From NCBI GenBank assembly GCA_958295905.1, contig OY282382.1, positions 682,001 to 746,000 of the forward strand: 64,000 bases of DNA. Direction: 5' to 3'. The notes under the pieces were generated by a model. It was not told where the DNA came from and ran no database searches. It worked only from the letters and a program-made list of their open reading frames with translations. Numbering within the stretch: position 1 is the stretch's first letter; each line of letters begins with the position of its first letter. Both the position numbers and the translations under genes were made by a program. Positions 47,360 to 59,085 of this stretch are shown here, in pieces. The DNA is from an uncultured Vicinamibacterales bacterium. GTDB taxonomy: Bacteria; Acidobacteriota; Vicinamibacteria; Vicinamibacterales; UBA8438.

Positions 47360-47421
47360 AACGGCGCGGACCTCCTGGGCGGCAATCGGAGCCGCAGGCG
47401 ACGATTTCCGGTTTCGGGTCA
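47340..47421. repeat. CTAG element family 1 copy overlapping the dnaA 3' end
   Basis: ggagtctgcgccgtagaacg with gcgcggacctcc forms the hairpin; cggcaatcggagccgcaggc with gacgatttccgg is the second arm. The GGTTGGTTGG linker is deleted. The left edge reads CCGGGAG instead of CTAGGAG. The dnaA stop TAG (47357-47359) is the one inside GCGCCGTAG. Confidence 0.85.
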
Positions 47422-47709
47422 GAGGTGCTTCCTCCCCGACGCGGTCGGCGGCCGACGTTTTCCACAGCGATTCGTCAACAGCCTTGTTCTGCACTGGTGA
47501 AGACCCGGCGAGCGGGCCGATCTGTGGACGACGGAGCCCCGGCCCCACAGGATTGCAGCAGGGTTTCAGCATGCATAAAACACTGCAAATAAAGCACTTG
47601 ACTGAATTTCGAGCGCATTTTCAACAGTACTTACTGCTATAGTAAAGAGATCACTACGTCGACGGATATCGACGATTCACGGTGTCAACCTCGAAGGTCA
47701 CTCCCTCCG
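47422..47709. other. dnaA-dnaN intergenic region, possible oriC/DUE
   Basis: A DnaA-box-like TTTTCCACA at 47458-47466, then an AT-rich stretch at about 47570-47655 (tgcataaaacactgcaaata, ttactgctatagtaaagaga) that is the most AT-rich segment near dnaA. It could be the unwinding element or the dnaN promoter region. Confidence 0.55.
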
Positions 47710-48867
47710 ATGGAACTCAATGTTCGCCAGACTGAACTCCTCAAAGAACTGCAACTTCTTCAAGGCATCGTCGAGCGGAAAAACACCATTCCCATCCTCG
47801 CCAACGTCCTGATCGAAGCGGAGGACGGGTCCTCGGAGATCCGTCTCGCGGCGACGGATCTGGAGGTGGGGCTGCGCAGCCGGTGCGCCGCCGCCGTCGT
47901 TGCGGGCGGCTCGCTGACCTTGCCGGCCCGAAAGCTCCACGAGATCGTCCGGGCGTTGCCGGACACCGACATCCGGATCACTCAACCGGCCGACGGTGCG
48001 GTGAACGTGGCGGCCGAGCGGTTCAGCTCGCGGATACAGACGCTGCCCCGAGAGGACTTCCCGTCGATGCCGGACGCGGGCGGTACGGCCTCCGCGACTC
48101 TCTCGGCGGCGCCGCTGGCCGAGATGGTGGCCAAGACGCAGTTCGCGATCACCGGTGAGGACACGCGGTTCTTCCTGAACGGCGCGCTGTTTCTCCTGTC
48201 TGCGTCGTCGATGAGCCTGGTCGCGACGGATGGGCATCGACTGGCTCTTGCCTCGGCCGCCTCCCCGCCGCCGGAGGGCGAATCGGAGGGGGTGACCAGC
48301 GGGGAGGCGGCGGATCCGGAAGAGCCGGCCCGGGTCATTCTGCCCCGGAAGACGCTGTGGGAGCTGGCTCGCCTGCTCGGGGAGGGCGAATCGAAAGAGG
48401 TGGGCTACGAGCGGGGCGCCAACCATCTGTTTTTCGACGTGGGCCGGCGGCAGCTCATCTCGCGGACCATCGATGCGCAGTTTCCCGCCCACGAGCGGGT
48501 CCTGCCCCAGGGCAACGACAAGTGCATCAAGTTCGACCGGGAACGCCTGTCGAGTACCGTCAAGCGGGTCGCCCTGCTGTCGAACGAGCGGTCCCGGGCG
48601 GTCAAGTTTCAGATTGGCGCCGGAGGTGTCGAGATTTCGTCAAGCAGTCCCGAAGTCGGGGAAGCGACCGAAGTGGTCGCCGTCGACTACGAGGGCGCGG
48701 AGACGGTGATCTGCTTCAACGCGCAGTACGTCCTCGATTTTCTCGGCGCGGTCGATTCCGACAGTGTGGTGCTCTCGTTCAAGGACGAGGTGAGTCAGGC
48801 GGTGTTGTCGCCCCAGTCCTCCGCAGGATGCGACTACACGTACGTGATCATGCCGATGCGGGTCTAG
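47710..48867 (+). CDS. dnaN: DNA polymerase III sliding clamp beta subunit
   Basis: Ring-shaped processivity clamp. 385 residues, three repeated domains. Domain I begins MELNVRQTELLKELQLLQGI then ERKNTIPILANVLIEAED, the family signature; later LPARKLHEIVRALPD, MSLVATDGHRLALASAA (about residue 170) with a somewhat long acidic loop (EGESEGVTSGEAADPEE) after it, and LSSTVKRVALLSNERSRAVK. It ends VVLSFKDEV...YTYVIMPMRV, the usual clamp C-terminus. The stop TAG is the beginning of a family-2 repeat. Confidence 0.96.
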   Translation: MELNVRQTELLKELQLLQGIVERKNTIPILANVLIEAEDGSSEIRLAATDLEVGLRSRCAAAVVAGGSLTLPARKLHEIVRALPDTDIRITQPADGAVNVAAERFSSRIQTLPREDFPSMPDAGGTASATLSAAPLAEMVAKTQFAITGEDTRFFLNGALFLLSASSMSLVATDGHRLALASAASPPPEGESEGVTSGEAADPEEPARVILPRKTLWELARLLGEGESKEVGYERGANHLFFDVGRRQLISRTIDAQFPAHERVLPQGNDKCIKFDRERLSSTVKRVALLSNERSRAVKFQIGAGGVEISSSSPEVGEATEVVAVDYEGAETVICFNAQYVLDFLGAVDSDSVVLSFKDEVSQAVLSPQSSAGCDYTYVIMPMRV

Positions 48868-48999
48868 TGCCGGGTGTCACGAGCAAATATCGGGGTCAAT
48901 CGGGGGCGGCTCACCTCGACCCCAGGGAAGGTTCCCCCCGCAGGGATGCACCCTTCGACTCATGTCCGTCGAACAGAAGATTATGACGTGACGACTCAT
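48864..48999. repeat. CTAG element family 2 copy at the dnaN stop
   Basis: Starts CTAG (48864-48867) with tgccgggtgtcacgagcaaa and tatcggggtcaatcggggg, and ends near attatgacgtgacgactc. The reverse complement of that end (gagtcgtcacgtcataat) resembles the left end of the element at 60612 (agtggtccgtcacgccataa). The first half matches 31800-31880 at roughly four of five positions. Confidence 0.7.
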
Positions 49000-49017
49000 C
49001 GGCAGCGTCGGGATGAG

Positions 49018-49110
49018 GCGATACGGGCGTCCGGCGGCTGGCCGGCCGGCCCCTCGGCCTGAGCGCTCGGGGTTGATGCTCTGGTGGCGGCGATACGGGC
49101 GTCCGGCCGG
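49018..49110. repeat. short direct repeat upstream of gyrB
   Basis: ggcgatacgggcgtccggc occurs at about 49017 and again at about 49087, in the dnaN-gyrB spacer. No gene is seen between 48868 and 49139. Confidence 0.7.
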
Positions 49111-49124
49111 CCCTCCCCAGGTGA

Positions 49125-51668
<2,544 letters not shown>

Positions 51669-51828
51669 CGGCGAGGTCGTCGCCGCGGGCTCTCGGCTGA
51701 GGCCGGGCGCCCGCCGGAGACGCCGCCGCTGACGCCGCAGGCGCGCCCGCACCGCAGAATGTCCGCTGCCGGCTGCCAGACCGGTGGCGGAGATCCGATT
51801 CACCGCCGCACCGGGGTCCTTCCCAATC

Positions 51829-54339
51829 ATGCCCGACGTTTCAGACACCAGATCGCCAGTCAACATCGAAGACGAAATGCGGCGCTCGTACATGGACTAC
51901 GCCATGAGCGTCATCATCGGCCGTGCGCTGCCCGACGTCCGGGACGGGCTGAAACCGGCGCACCGCCGCGTCGTGTACGGCATGAGGCTGATGGGATTGG
52001 CCTCGAACCGGGCGTACCGGAAGTGCGCCAAGATCGTGGGCGAGGTGATGGGGAACTTCCATCCGCATGGGGACGCGTCGATCTACGACACCCTGGTGCG
52101 GCTGGCCCAGGGGTTCAACATGCGCTATCCCCTGGTCGACGGTCAGGGGAACTTCGGTTCCGTCGATGGCGACCCGCCGGCGGCGATGCGGTATACCGAG
52201 GCCCGGCTGCAGCCGATCTCGGACGACTTGATGGCCGATCTCGACAAGGAGACGGTCGATTTCGTGGCCAACTACGACGAGACGACCGAGGAGCCCACGG
52301 TTCTGCCGACGCCGTATCCGAATCTCCTGGTGAACGGTTCCTCCGGGATCGCGGTCGGCATGGCCACCAACATCCCACCGCACAACTTGCGGGAAGTCAT
52401 CGACGGCATCGTGTGGACGATCGAGCATCGCGAGGAGAGCAACGGCGACAAGCGCCGCGGCTTGCGGACCCGCATCAGCGGCCCGGACTTTCCGACCGGC
52501 GGGTTCATCGTGGGGCATGCGGGCATCGATGCGGCCTACCAGACCGGCCGCGGATCCCTGACGGTGCGGGGCCGCGCCGCGATCGAGGACATCGGAAAGG
52601 GGGAGCGCCAGGCGATCGTCATCACCGAGATTCCCTACCAGCTCAACAAGACCCGTCTGATCGAGAAGATTGCGGAGCTGGTGCGCGGCAAGTCTCTCGA
52701 CGGCATCAGCGACCTGCGCGACGAGTCGGACCGCCAGGGCATGCGGATCGTGATCGAGCTGAAGCGCGGCGAGGTGCCGGAAGTCGTTCTGAACAACTTG
52801 TACAAGCAGACCCCGTTCCAGACCACGTTCGGCGTGATCATGCTGGCGATCGTCGACGGACGGCCGCGAATCCTCGGACTGCTGGATCTCGTCGAGCGGT
52901 TCATCGCGTTCCGGCACGACGTGGTCCGGCGGCGCACGGAACACGAACTGCGCAAGGCGGAGGCCCGGGCTCATATTCTCGAGGGACTGAAGATCGCCCT
53001 CGATCATCTCGATGCCGTGATCGCGCTGATTCGCGGGGCCGGCAACCCCGCCGAGGCGCGTGAAGGCCTGATCGAGCAGTTCGAGCTGAGCCGGATACAG
53101 GCCCAGGCCATTCTCGACATGCAGTTGCAGCGCCTGACCGGACTCGAGCGGCAGAAGGTGCTGGACGAGTTGGCCGGGCTGCTGAAGGACATTCGGCGGC
53201 TTCGCGAGATTCTCGGCAGTGAAGTGTTGTTGATGGGCATCGTGGTCGATGAGCTGCGGGAGGTGCAGAGGAAGTACGGCGACGACCGGCGCACCGAGAT
53301 CGTGGACGACCCGGGTGAGCTGCGAATCGAGGATCTGATCGCCGAAGAGGACATGGCCATCACCGTGAGCAACACCGGCTACATCAAGCGGACCGCGATC
53401 ACCGAGTATCGGGGCCAGCGGCGCGGCGGCAAGGGCCGTCTCGGGATGCGCACCCGGGACGGCGACTTCCTGATGCACCTCTTCGTGGCGTCGACCCACG
53501 CCTACATCCTCATTTTCTCGGATCGGGGGCGGGTGTACTGGCTGAAGGTGCACACGATTCCAGACGTCGGTCCGAGCGGCCGCGGAAAATCGATCGCCAA
53601 CCTGGTCTCGATGGAGCCGGACGAGAAGATCGCCGCGCTGCTGGCGGTTCGCGAGTGGCCCGACGCGGACGGGGAACGGTACATCCTCACCGGAACGAGG
53701 CGGGGCATCCTCAAGAAGACGGATCTCCGCGCGTTCCGCAACCCGAGGCAGAAGGGCATCATGGCGGTCGGCGTCGACGAGGACGACGCGGTGATTGCCG
53801 CCGAGATCAGCGATGGCCGCGGAGACGTGTTCCTGGGCACCCGGCAGGGCATGGCGATCCGTTTCACCGAGCAGGACGTGCGGTCCATGGGGCGGACCGC
53901 GCGGGGCGTGCGGGGCGTTCGACTGCGGGCTGACGACGAAGTGGTGGCGGTGACCGTCGTCCGCCCCGGCGGCGCCATGCTGACGGTCACCGAGAACGGT
54001 TACGGCAAGCGGACGGGAATCGACGAATACCGCGTGCAATCCCGCGGGGGAGTCGGTATCATTAACATCCAAACGACTGCCCGGAATGGTTTGGTCGTCG
54101 GAATCGCCTATGTGGAGAACGAAGATGAGTTGATGCTCATCACCCAGCAGGGGAAAGTTCTCCGCATGGACACGAAGGACATCCGTCCCATCGGACGGGC
54201 CACCCAGGGGGTGCGGCTGATCGGGATCGACAACCAGGATCAGGTCGTCTCCCTCGCGAAGCTGGGCGACATGAGCGCAGACGGCGAAACCCGCGAAGAG
54301 AACGGAACCGAGGCGATTTCGGACGATCAAGAGAGCTGA
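51829..54339 (+). CDS. gyrA: DNA gyrase subunit A
   Basis: Cleavage/rejoining half of gyrase. 836 residues from the ATG at 51829; an upstream ATG at 51784 is less likely. The N-terminal domain begins [20 protein letters not shown]; the quinolone-binding helix reads [17 protein letters not shown] with Ala at the position equivalent to E. coli Ser83, and the Asp87 equivalent retained. The catalytic Tyr lies in [10 protein letters not shown] (about residue 118). The C-terminal domain shows six beta-pinwheel blades, including the GyrA box [11 protein letters not shown] near residue 540. The acidic tail is short. Confidence 0.97.
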   Translation: MPDVSDTRSPVNIEDEMRRSYMDYAMSVIIGRALPDVRDGLKPAHRRVVYGMRLMGLASNRAYRKCAKIVGEVMGNFHPHGDASIYDTLVRLAQGFNMRYPLVDGQGNFGSVDGDPPAAMRYTEARLQPISDDLMADLDKETVDFVANYDETTEEPTVLPTPYPNLLVNGSSGIAVGMATNIPPHNLREVIDGIVWTIEHREESNGDKRRGLRTRISGPDFPTGGFIVGHAGIDAAYQTGRGSLTVRGRAAIEDIGKGERQAIVITEIPYQLNKTRLIEKIAELVRGKSLDGISDLRDESDRQGMRIVIELKRGEVPEVVLNNLYKQTPFQTTFGVIMLAIVDGRPRILGLLDLVERFIAFRHDVVRRRTEHELRKAEARAHILEGLKIALDHLDAVIALIRGAGNPAEAREGLIEQFELSRIQAQAILDMQLQRLTGLERQKVLDELAGLLKDIRRLREILGSEVLLMGIVVDELREVQRKYGDDRRTEIVDDPGELRIEDLIAEEDMAITVSNTGYIKRTAITEYRGQRRGGKGRLGMRTRDGDFLMHLFVASTHAYILIFSDRGRVYWLKVHTIPDVGPSGRGKSIANLVSMEPDEKIAALLAVREWPDADGERYILTGTRRGILKKTDLRAFRNPRQKGIMAVGVDEDDAVIAAEISDGRGDVFLGTRQGMAIRFTEQDVRSMGRTARGVRGVRLRADDEVVAVTVVRPGGAMLTVTENGYGKRTGIDEYRVQSRGGVGIINIQTTARNGLVVGIAYVENEDELMLITQQGKVLRMDTKDIRPIGRATQGVRLIGIDNQDQVVSLAKLGDMSADGETREENGTEAISDDQES

Positions 54340-54469
54340 GGGTACGGTTGGGACCGGGCGGTTCGGGTAAGGGGTGCATCGGTCGAGGACACACAATGCA
54401 GTCAGGAAAAAAATGAACGGCCAGTTGTCGGCCCGTTCACCCTGGCTGCCAGCGCAAGGAGGCGGTGAG

Positions 54470-55174
54470 ATGGCTCGATCCAGGATGAAGGTGCCGGTGC
54501 TCGCGTTGTGCATGGGGTTGCTGATCAGCGCCTGTGGCGGCTCGGGAGAGGAACAGACTCTCGTACGGACATATTTCCAGGCTGCGCGCGTCAACGACCG
54601 GGCATCGCTCGGGAACATCGCGATGTATGCCTGGAACACCGAGGAGCGCGGTGCGGTATCCAGGCCGAACGTGCAGAGCGTATCCGAAGAGCAGAGCCGC
54701 CCGCTCCGCATGCTGGAGCTGAGCCAGACCTTGGCCGAGGCGCGGGAAGCCGAGGACACGTTCACGGAGGAGAAGATCGCGTATCAGGACGAGAACTTCG
54801 ACGCGATCAACCGCGTGCTCGAAGCCGAGCGGGAGGGTGACAACGTGCGGCGCCGCGACCGCGACGTCCAGGAGGCGTGGACGGACTGGCGCGAGCGCAC
54901 CATGGAGCACTCCCGGACCGTGGCGGCGGCCCTGGACGCGTTGAATGACGAGCAGAACGAGGCTTCGCTCAGCGTGTTCGATCCGAACAACCCGCTCGAT
55001 CTCACGCAGTACAACGGCGAGCTGGTGACGAAGGAAGTGGAGATCACCGCCCGTGTCGAGCTCGACGGCAACGAGACGGAAGAGATGTTGACCGTCACCC
55101 TGCAGCGGGCGATTCTGACCGGCGAGGACGGCATGCCGATAGAAGGCCGCTGGGTGATTCGGAACATCAGTTAG
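54470..55174 (+). CDS. predicted lipoprotein of unknown function
   Basis: A 234-residue protein with a lipobox-type leader (MKVPVLALCMGLLISACGGS, with Cys at residue 24), so it is predicted to be anchored to a membrane. After it lies a mostly helical, charged region (about 30-165, EAREAEDTFTEEKIAYQDEN, RRRDRDVQEAWTDWRERTME) with coiled-coil character, then a beta-rich C-terminus (KEVEITARVELDGNETEEML, RWVIRNIS). AAGGAGG 7 bp upstream fixes the ATG at 54470. I do not recognise the family. It follows gyrA by 130 bp and may have its own promoter. Confidence 0.78.
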   Translation: MARSRMKVPVLALCMGLLISACGGSGEEQTLVRTYFQAARVNDRASLGNIAMYAWNTEERGAVSRPNVQSVSEEQSRPLRMLELSQTLAEAREAEDTFTEEKIAYQDENFDAINRVLEAEREGDNVRRRDRDVQEAWTDWRERTMEHSRTVAAALDALNDEQNEASLSVFDPNNPLDLTQYNGELVTKEVEITARVELDGNETEEMLTVTLQRAILTGEDGMPIEGRWVIRNIS

Positions 55175-55505
55175 ACGCCCGCCCGGGGTGAAGCCCCGCG
55201 GGCCCGCCGGGGTTTCCGGGAAGTCTGCGCCGCAGGACGGAACGGACTTCCCGTACGCCGTAATTGGGGAACGGCTCGGTCCCCGCGCTATGGGTGCGTG
55301 CGCGGGATCGAGCCGTTTGTCGTTCGGGCGGTCCGTCCGTCCAGGCTCATGCGTGTGCCGCCGGCCGGCGGTCGCGCCCGCGGTCCCGCCAATGCCGCCG
55401 CAGTGGCGTCGCGGGTGGGGACGACACCGGACCAGAGCGTTCCGATGACCGTGTCGAGCAGCGTCTCGAATACGACTGGCTGAATCCAGCGGGCTGCCGC
55501 CTGGA
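55175..55505. other. spacer with a decayed CTAG element and a duplicated gene end
   Basis: 55211-55250 resembles family 1 (gggaagtctgcgccgcagga, cggaacggacttccc) with the hairpin damaged. At 55429-55463 the sequence ggaccagagcgttccgatga and its continuation repeats at 55503-55537 (74-bp period); the second copy is the 3' end of the NuoM-like gene, so the first is an extra copy downstream of it. Confidence 0.7.
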
Positions 55506-56999
55506 TCAGAGCGTTCCGATGACCGTGTCGAGCAGCGCCAGCATTGGATCGGGATAGAGGCCGAGGGCCATCGACGTCGCCGCAATGATCAGCAGCGGGA
55601 CGGTCATGGTCCAGGGAGGATCGCGCAGGTCCTTTCCCCGCAGATCGGGATGCAGCGGTCCGAAGAAGATCTTCCGGGCTGCCCCGAACGTGTAGGCCAC
55701 GGTCAGCACGACGGCGGTCAGGCCGCCGACGGCCACCGCGAGTCCCAGTGGACCGGTCATGGTTCCGCGGTCGAAGATGCCGGTGAACATGATCCATTCG
55801 GCCGCGAAGCTGCTGAAGGGCGGGAAGCCCGAGAGCATGAGGCATCCCGCTATCCACAGGACCGTCGTTACCGGCATCCGCGCCGCCAACCCGCCGAGGG
55901 CGTTCATGTCCCGGATGCCGGTCACGTACACCACGATGCCGGCGGTCGAGAAGAACACGGTCTTCCCCATGATGTGGCTGAGGAAGAACAGCATGCTGCC
56001 CTCGACGCTCGCCGCCGTGAGCGCGCCGAGGCCGAGTACCGAGTAGGCGATCTGGCTGATCGTCGAGCACGCGGCCAGCCGCTTGATGTCGGTCTGCGCC
56101 AGCGTGAGCAACGACCCGTAGACCATCGTGATCAGGGCCAGGACCATCAGCACCGGCCCGAAGGGCGCCATGTCGGCCCCGAGCGGCAGCACCGCCACCC
56201 GGATCAGGATGTAGATGGCGAGGTTGGCGTAGACCGCGAGCAGGCCGGCGATGCACGTCGGATGCTCGGCGTGCACCGACGGCATCCAGACGTGAAACGG
56301 CACCACCGCGAGCTTCATCATCAGGCTGACGATGAACAGGACGACGGCGCCGGCCGCGGGCGGCGCTCCGGCCATCCCGGGGAGGTCCGCCATCGAGAGG
56401 CTGCCGGTGTGGCTGTAGACGATCAGGGTTCCCACGAGGAAGAGCAGGGCCCCCACGATGCCCCAGGACAGGCTTACCATCGCAACCCGCACGCGCTCCC
56501 GGTAGCCGAAGTACGCCATCAGGAAGAACAGTGTGATCGTCAGGACTTCCATGAAGAAGTACACCGCGACGAGGTTTGTGCTCAGGATCGTCCCGATGAA
56601 GCCCAGCGGAAAGAACGGAAGCAGCGCGAAGAATCGGCTGTAGTGGGCCGCTTGCGCGTCCGGATCCGCGGCCGCGTACAGCACCGCGATCCGATGCTCG
56701 ATGTAGTGGATGGAGTAGAAGGCGAGGCCCGTGCACAGGAGAAGCACGATCGACAGGGTGGGAGCGCTGAGCCCGTCGGCGAGCAACTGCAGCTCGATGC
56801 CGGGGGAGATCACCAGATAGTCCTCGCGGATCGGCGCGCCTCGTGACACGTCGAGGGTGACGGTTCCCGCCAAGCCGGTGGTGTAGAGGAGGGCCAGACC
56901 GGTGATCCAGCCCGCCGCCTGCGGCAACCGGCGGCGGGTCAGCGCCACCACCAGCGATGCGCCCGCCGGAATCAGGAGAATCTGGAGCAGTACGGGCAT
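55506..56999 (-). CDS. NuoM/MrpD-like proton-conducting antiporter subunit (third large subunit)
   Basis: Polytopic membrane protein of 497 residues from the complex I NuoL/M/N superfamily. It has about 14 hydrophobic segments and the core motifs FFMEVLTITLFFLMAYFG, with Glu in segment 5, and PFHVWMPSVHAEHPTCIAGLLA (Lys/His and Glu region, about residue 220; split reading PFHVWMPSVHAEHP), and AACSTISQIAYSVLGLGALT. It lies at the 3' end of an Mrp/Mbh-like operon, 43 bp after the NuoL-like gene. It could pump protons or sodium. It is the third such subunit in the operon, one more than the two (MrpA, MrpD) usual in Mrp antiporters. Confidence 0.85.
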   Translation of the reverse strand: MPVLLQILLIPAGASLVVALTRRRLPQAAGWITGLALLYTTGLAGTVTLDVSRGAPIREDYLVISPGIELQLLADGLSAPTLSIVLLLCTGLAFYSIHYIEHRIAVLYAAADPDAQAAHYSRFFALLPFFPLGFIGTILSTNLVAVYFFMEVLTITLFFLMAYFGYRERVRVAMVSLSWGIVGALLFLVGTLIVYSHTGSLSMADLPGMAGAPPAAGAVVLFIVSLMMKLAVVPFHVWMPSVHAEHPTCIAGLLAVYANLAIYILIRVAVLPLGADMAPFGPVLMVLALITMVYGSLLTLAQTDIKRLAACSTISQIAYSVLGLGALTAASVEGSMLFFLSHIMGKTVFFSTAGIVVYVTGIRDMNALGGLAARMPVTTVLWIAGCLMLSGFPPFSSFAAEWIMFTGIFDRGTMTGPLGLAVAVGGLTAVVLTVAYTFGAARKIFFGPLHPDLRGKDLRDPPWTMTVPLLIIAATSMALGLYPDPMLALLDTVIGTL

Positions 57000-57042
57000 C
57001 GTGAGCTCGGAAGAGGCGCGCCGCCGCCGGGGGATCGGTTCA

Positions 57043-59085
57043 TCAGCCGGTGGTGCCCAGGAACATGTAGGCGAGCAGCAGGCCGAACAGAATCAGCACG
57101 TAGGACACGTTGTACAGCAGCTCCTCGGTATCGGCCCGGAGGTGGTGCACCAGGCGTTGCATCCGCGCCGTGAGCATCCCCGGCCACCGCCGGTGCACCG
57201 CCTCGTCGAGCGCCCCCTCCCAGTCCCGGGCGATGCGCCCGGCCATCCGCCTGGTGCCGTCGACGAACACGCGCGTCAGGAGGGGGTCGATACCCCAGCG
57301 GCTCCAGAAGAACCGGTGAAGCCGCCGCGCCGCGCGATGGCGCTCCAGAAGGGTCCCGGGCGCGATCACACGCCGTCCGTACACCAGCCACGCCGGCGCC
57401 GCGCCGGCGACGACCACCAGCACCGAGAGCACCGGGACCAGACCGTGTCCGGACGACTCCGCGGCTGCGATCCGCAGCGGCCCCTCCAGGAGCAGCGCCT
57501 CGTGAAACCCGCCGATCTCGAAGGCGTGATGCAGGACATGCTCGATCGCCGGCCCGCCGAGTCCGGCGGCCAGGAGGGCCAGCGCCAGCGCCCCTGCGGC
57601 CAACCGCATCGGCATCGCCCCGTCGTCCATCGGGTCGCCGGCGCGGGCCGCGCCGGACAGATGCGGGCTCGCCGGGCCGTGGAAGACGAGCGTGAAGAAC
57701 CGGACCGTGTAGCCGGCGGTGATCGCGGCGGTGAGCAGGGCCAGACCGAACAACGGCGCGCTGGCGTCGATGGTCGCGAGCAGCACCGCGTCCTTGCTCC
57801 AGAAGCCCGGCAACGGCGGGACCCCCATCAACGAGAGCGCGGCCACCAGCATGAACCCCCAGGTGAGGGGCAGGGCGGCGCGGGCGCCGCCCATGTCGGT
57901 CAGGTAGAACGAGTGCACGGCGTGAATGACGGTGCCCGCGCACAGGAACAGACAGGCCTTGAAGAGCGCATGGCTGACGAGATGAAACACCCCCGCGGTG
58001 TAGCCGCCGGCGAGAAGTCCGGGGGCGAGCCCGGCGACGCCCAGGCCCAACAGCATGTAACCGATCTGGCTGACCGTCGAATAGGCCAGCACCTTCTTGA
58101 GCTCGAGGGCGACGAGGCCCTGAGTCGCGGCGAGAAATGCCGTGAACGCTCCGATCCAGGCCGTCAGGTGAAAGAACCAGCCGGCCTCCCCGATGCCCGC
58201 CACCCAATAGCCGTAGTAGAAGAGCGGCACCAGGCGGGCGACCAGATACACCCCGCTCTTGACCATCGTGGCCGCGTGAATCAGCGCCGAGACGGGTCCC
58301 GGTCCGGCCATCGCCTCCGGAAGCCATTCGTGGAACGGGAACTGGGCGGACTTGCCGAGCGGCCCCGCGAGCAGCAGCAGCGTGACGAGAATCACCATGC
58401 CCGGCGACGCGGACATGGCCGCGAGCCAGATCGGGGCGGTGGCGTAGAGCTCGAGGAAGTTGAGGGTGCCGGCGTGCAGATAGACCAGGAGGAGACCGCC
58501 CAGCATGAGCATGTCCCCGAGCCCGGTGACCACGAGCGCCTTGACGCAGGCCTCGGACGGCTTGACGAACGGGTCGGGCGGCGGTCCCCCGATCCAGTAC
58601 TTCCGCTGATCCTGGTAGTAGAAGCCGATCAGCCCGTAGCTGCACACCCCCACGAGCTTCCAGCCGACGAAGACGAACAGCAGATCGCTCGACAGCACGA
58701 GCAGCAGCATGCTGCCGATGAAGCCGTTCATCCACATCCAGAACCGGGTCCGGGCGGGGTCGCCCCGCATGTAGCCGAGGCAGTAGACCATGATGATGAA
58801 GCTGATCACCGCCACGACGTTGGCGAGCACGATGCTGAGGGGGTCGACCAGGACCCCGAACCCGATCCGGATCGGTTGTTCGATCCACGCCAGGGTCTGC
58901 TCGACCGGCAACTGGCCGGGGTGCAGGAGCTTCGGCAACAGGCTGAGGGCCGCGGCCGCGGCCGCGGCCGAACAAGCCACGGCGCCGAGGTCGCGGGCCC
59001 GGGCATGGACGCGCGCCAGCAGCGGCGTCAGCCCCGCCCCCAGCAGCGGCGCCCCGATGCACACCCAAGCCGCGAGGGCGGTCAC
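57043..59085 (-). CDS. NuoL/MrpA-like antiporter subunit
   Basis: 680 residues with about 16 hydrophobic segments. Superfamily motifs: FVFVGWKLVGVCSYGLIGFY (about residue 128), FPFHEWLPEAMAGPGPVSAL (about 222, with Glu/Lys for proton transfer), KKVLAYSTVSQIGYMLLGLG and FHLVSHALFKACLFLCAGTV. The C-terminal extension (about 560-680) carries an amphipathic stretch and a final membrane segment (LLYNVSYVLILFGLLLAYMF), as in NuoL. The MrpA C-terminal modules are missing here and are encoded separately as MbhD/MbhE-like genes. GTG start overlaps the upstream TGA by 4 bp. Confidence 0.9.
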   Translation of the reverse strand: MTALAAWVCIGAPLLGAGLTPLLARVHARARDLGAVACSAAAAAAALSLLPKLLHPGQLPVEQTLAWIEQPIRIGFGVLVDPLSIVLANVVAVISFIIMVYCLGYMRGDPARTRFWMWMNGFIGSMLLLVLSSDLLFVFVGWKLVGVCSYGLIGFYYQDQRKYWIGGPPPDPFVKPSEACVKALVVTGLGDMLMLGGLLLVYLHAGTLNFLELYATAPIWLAAMSASPGMVILVTLLLLAGPLGKSAQFPFHEWLPEAMAGPGPVSALIHAATMVKSGVYLVARLVPLFYYGYWVAGIGEAGWFFHLTAWIGAFTAFLAATQGLVALELKKVLAYSTVSQIGYMLLGLGVAGLAPGLLAGGYTAGVFHLVSHALFKACLFLCAGTVIHAVHSFYLTDMGGARAALPLTWGFMLVAALSLMGVPPLPGFWSKDAVLLATIDASAPLFGLALLTAAITAGYTVRFFTLVFHGPASPHLSGAARAGDPMDDGAMPMRLAAGALALALLAAGLGGPAIEHVLHHAFEIGGFHEALLLEGPLRIAAAESSGHGLVPVLSVLVVVAGAAPAWLVYGRRVIAPGTLLERHRAARRLHRFFWSRWGIDPLLTRVFVDGTRRMAGRIARDWEGALDEAVHRRWPGMLTARMQRLVHHLRADTEELLYNVSYVLILFGLLLAYMFLGTTG

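Noticed and set aside
51841..54765. Long minus-strand open frame opposite gyrA
   Set aside because: Antisense shadow of gyrA.
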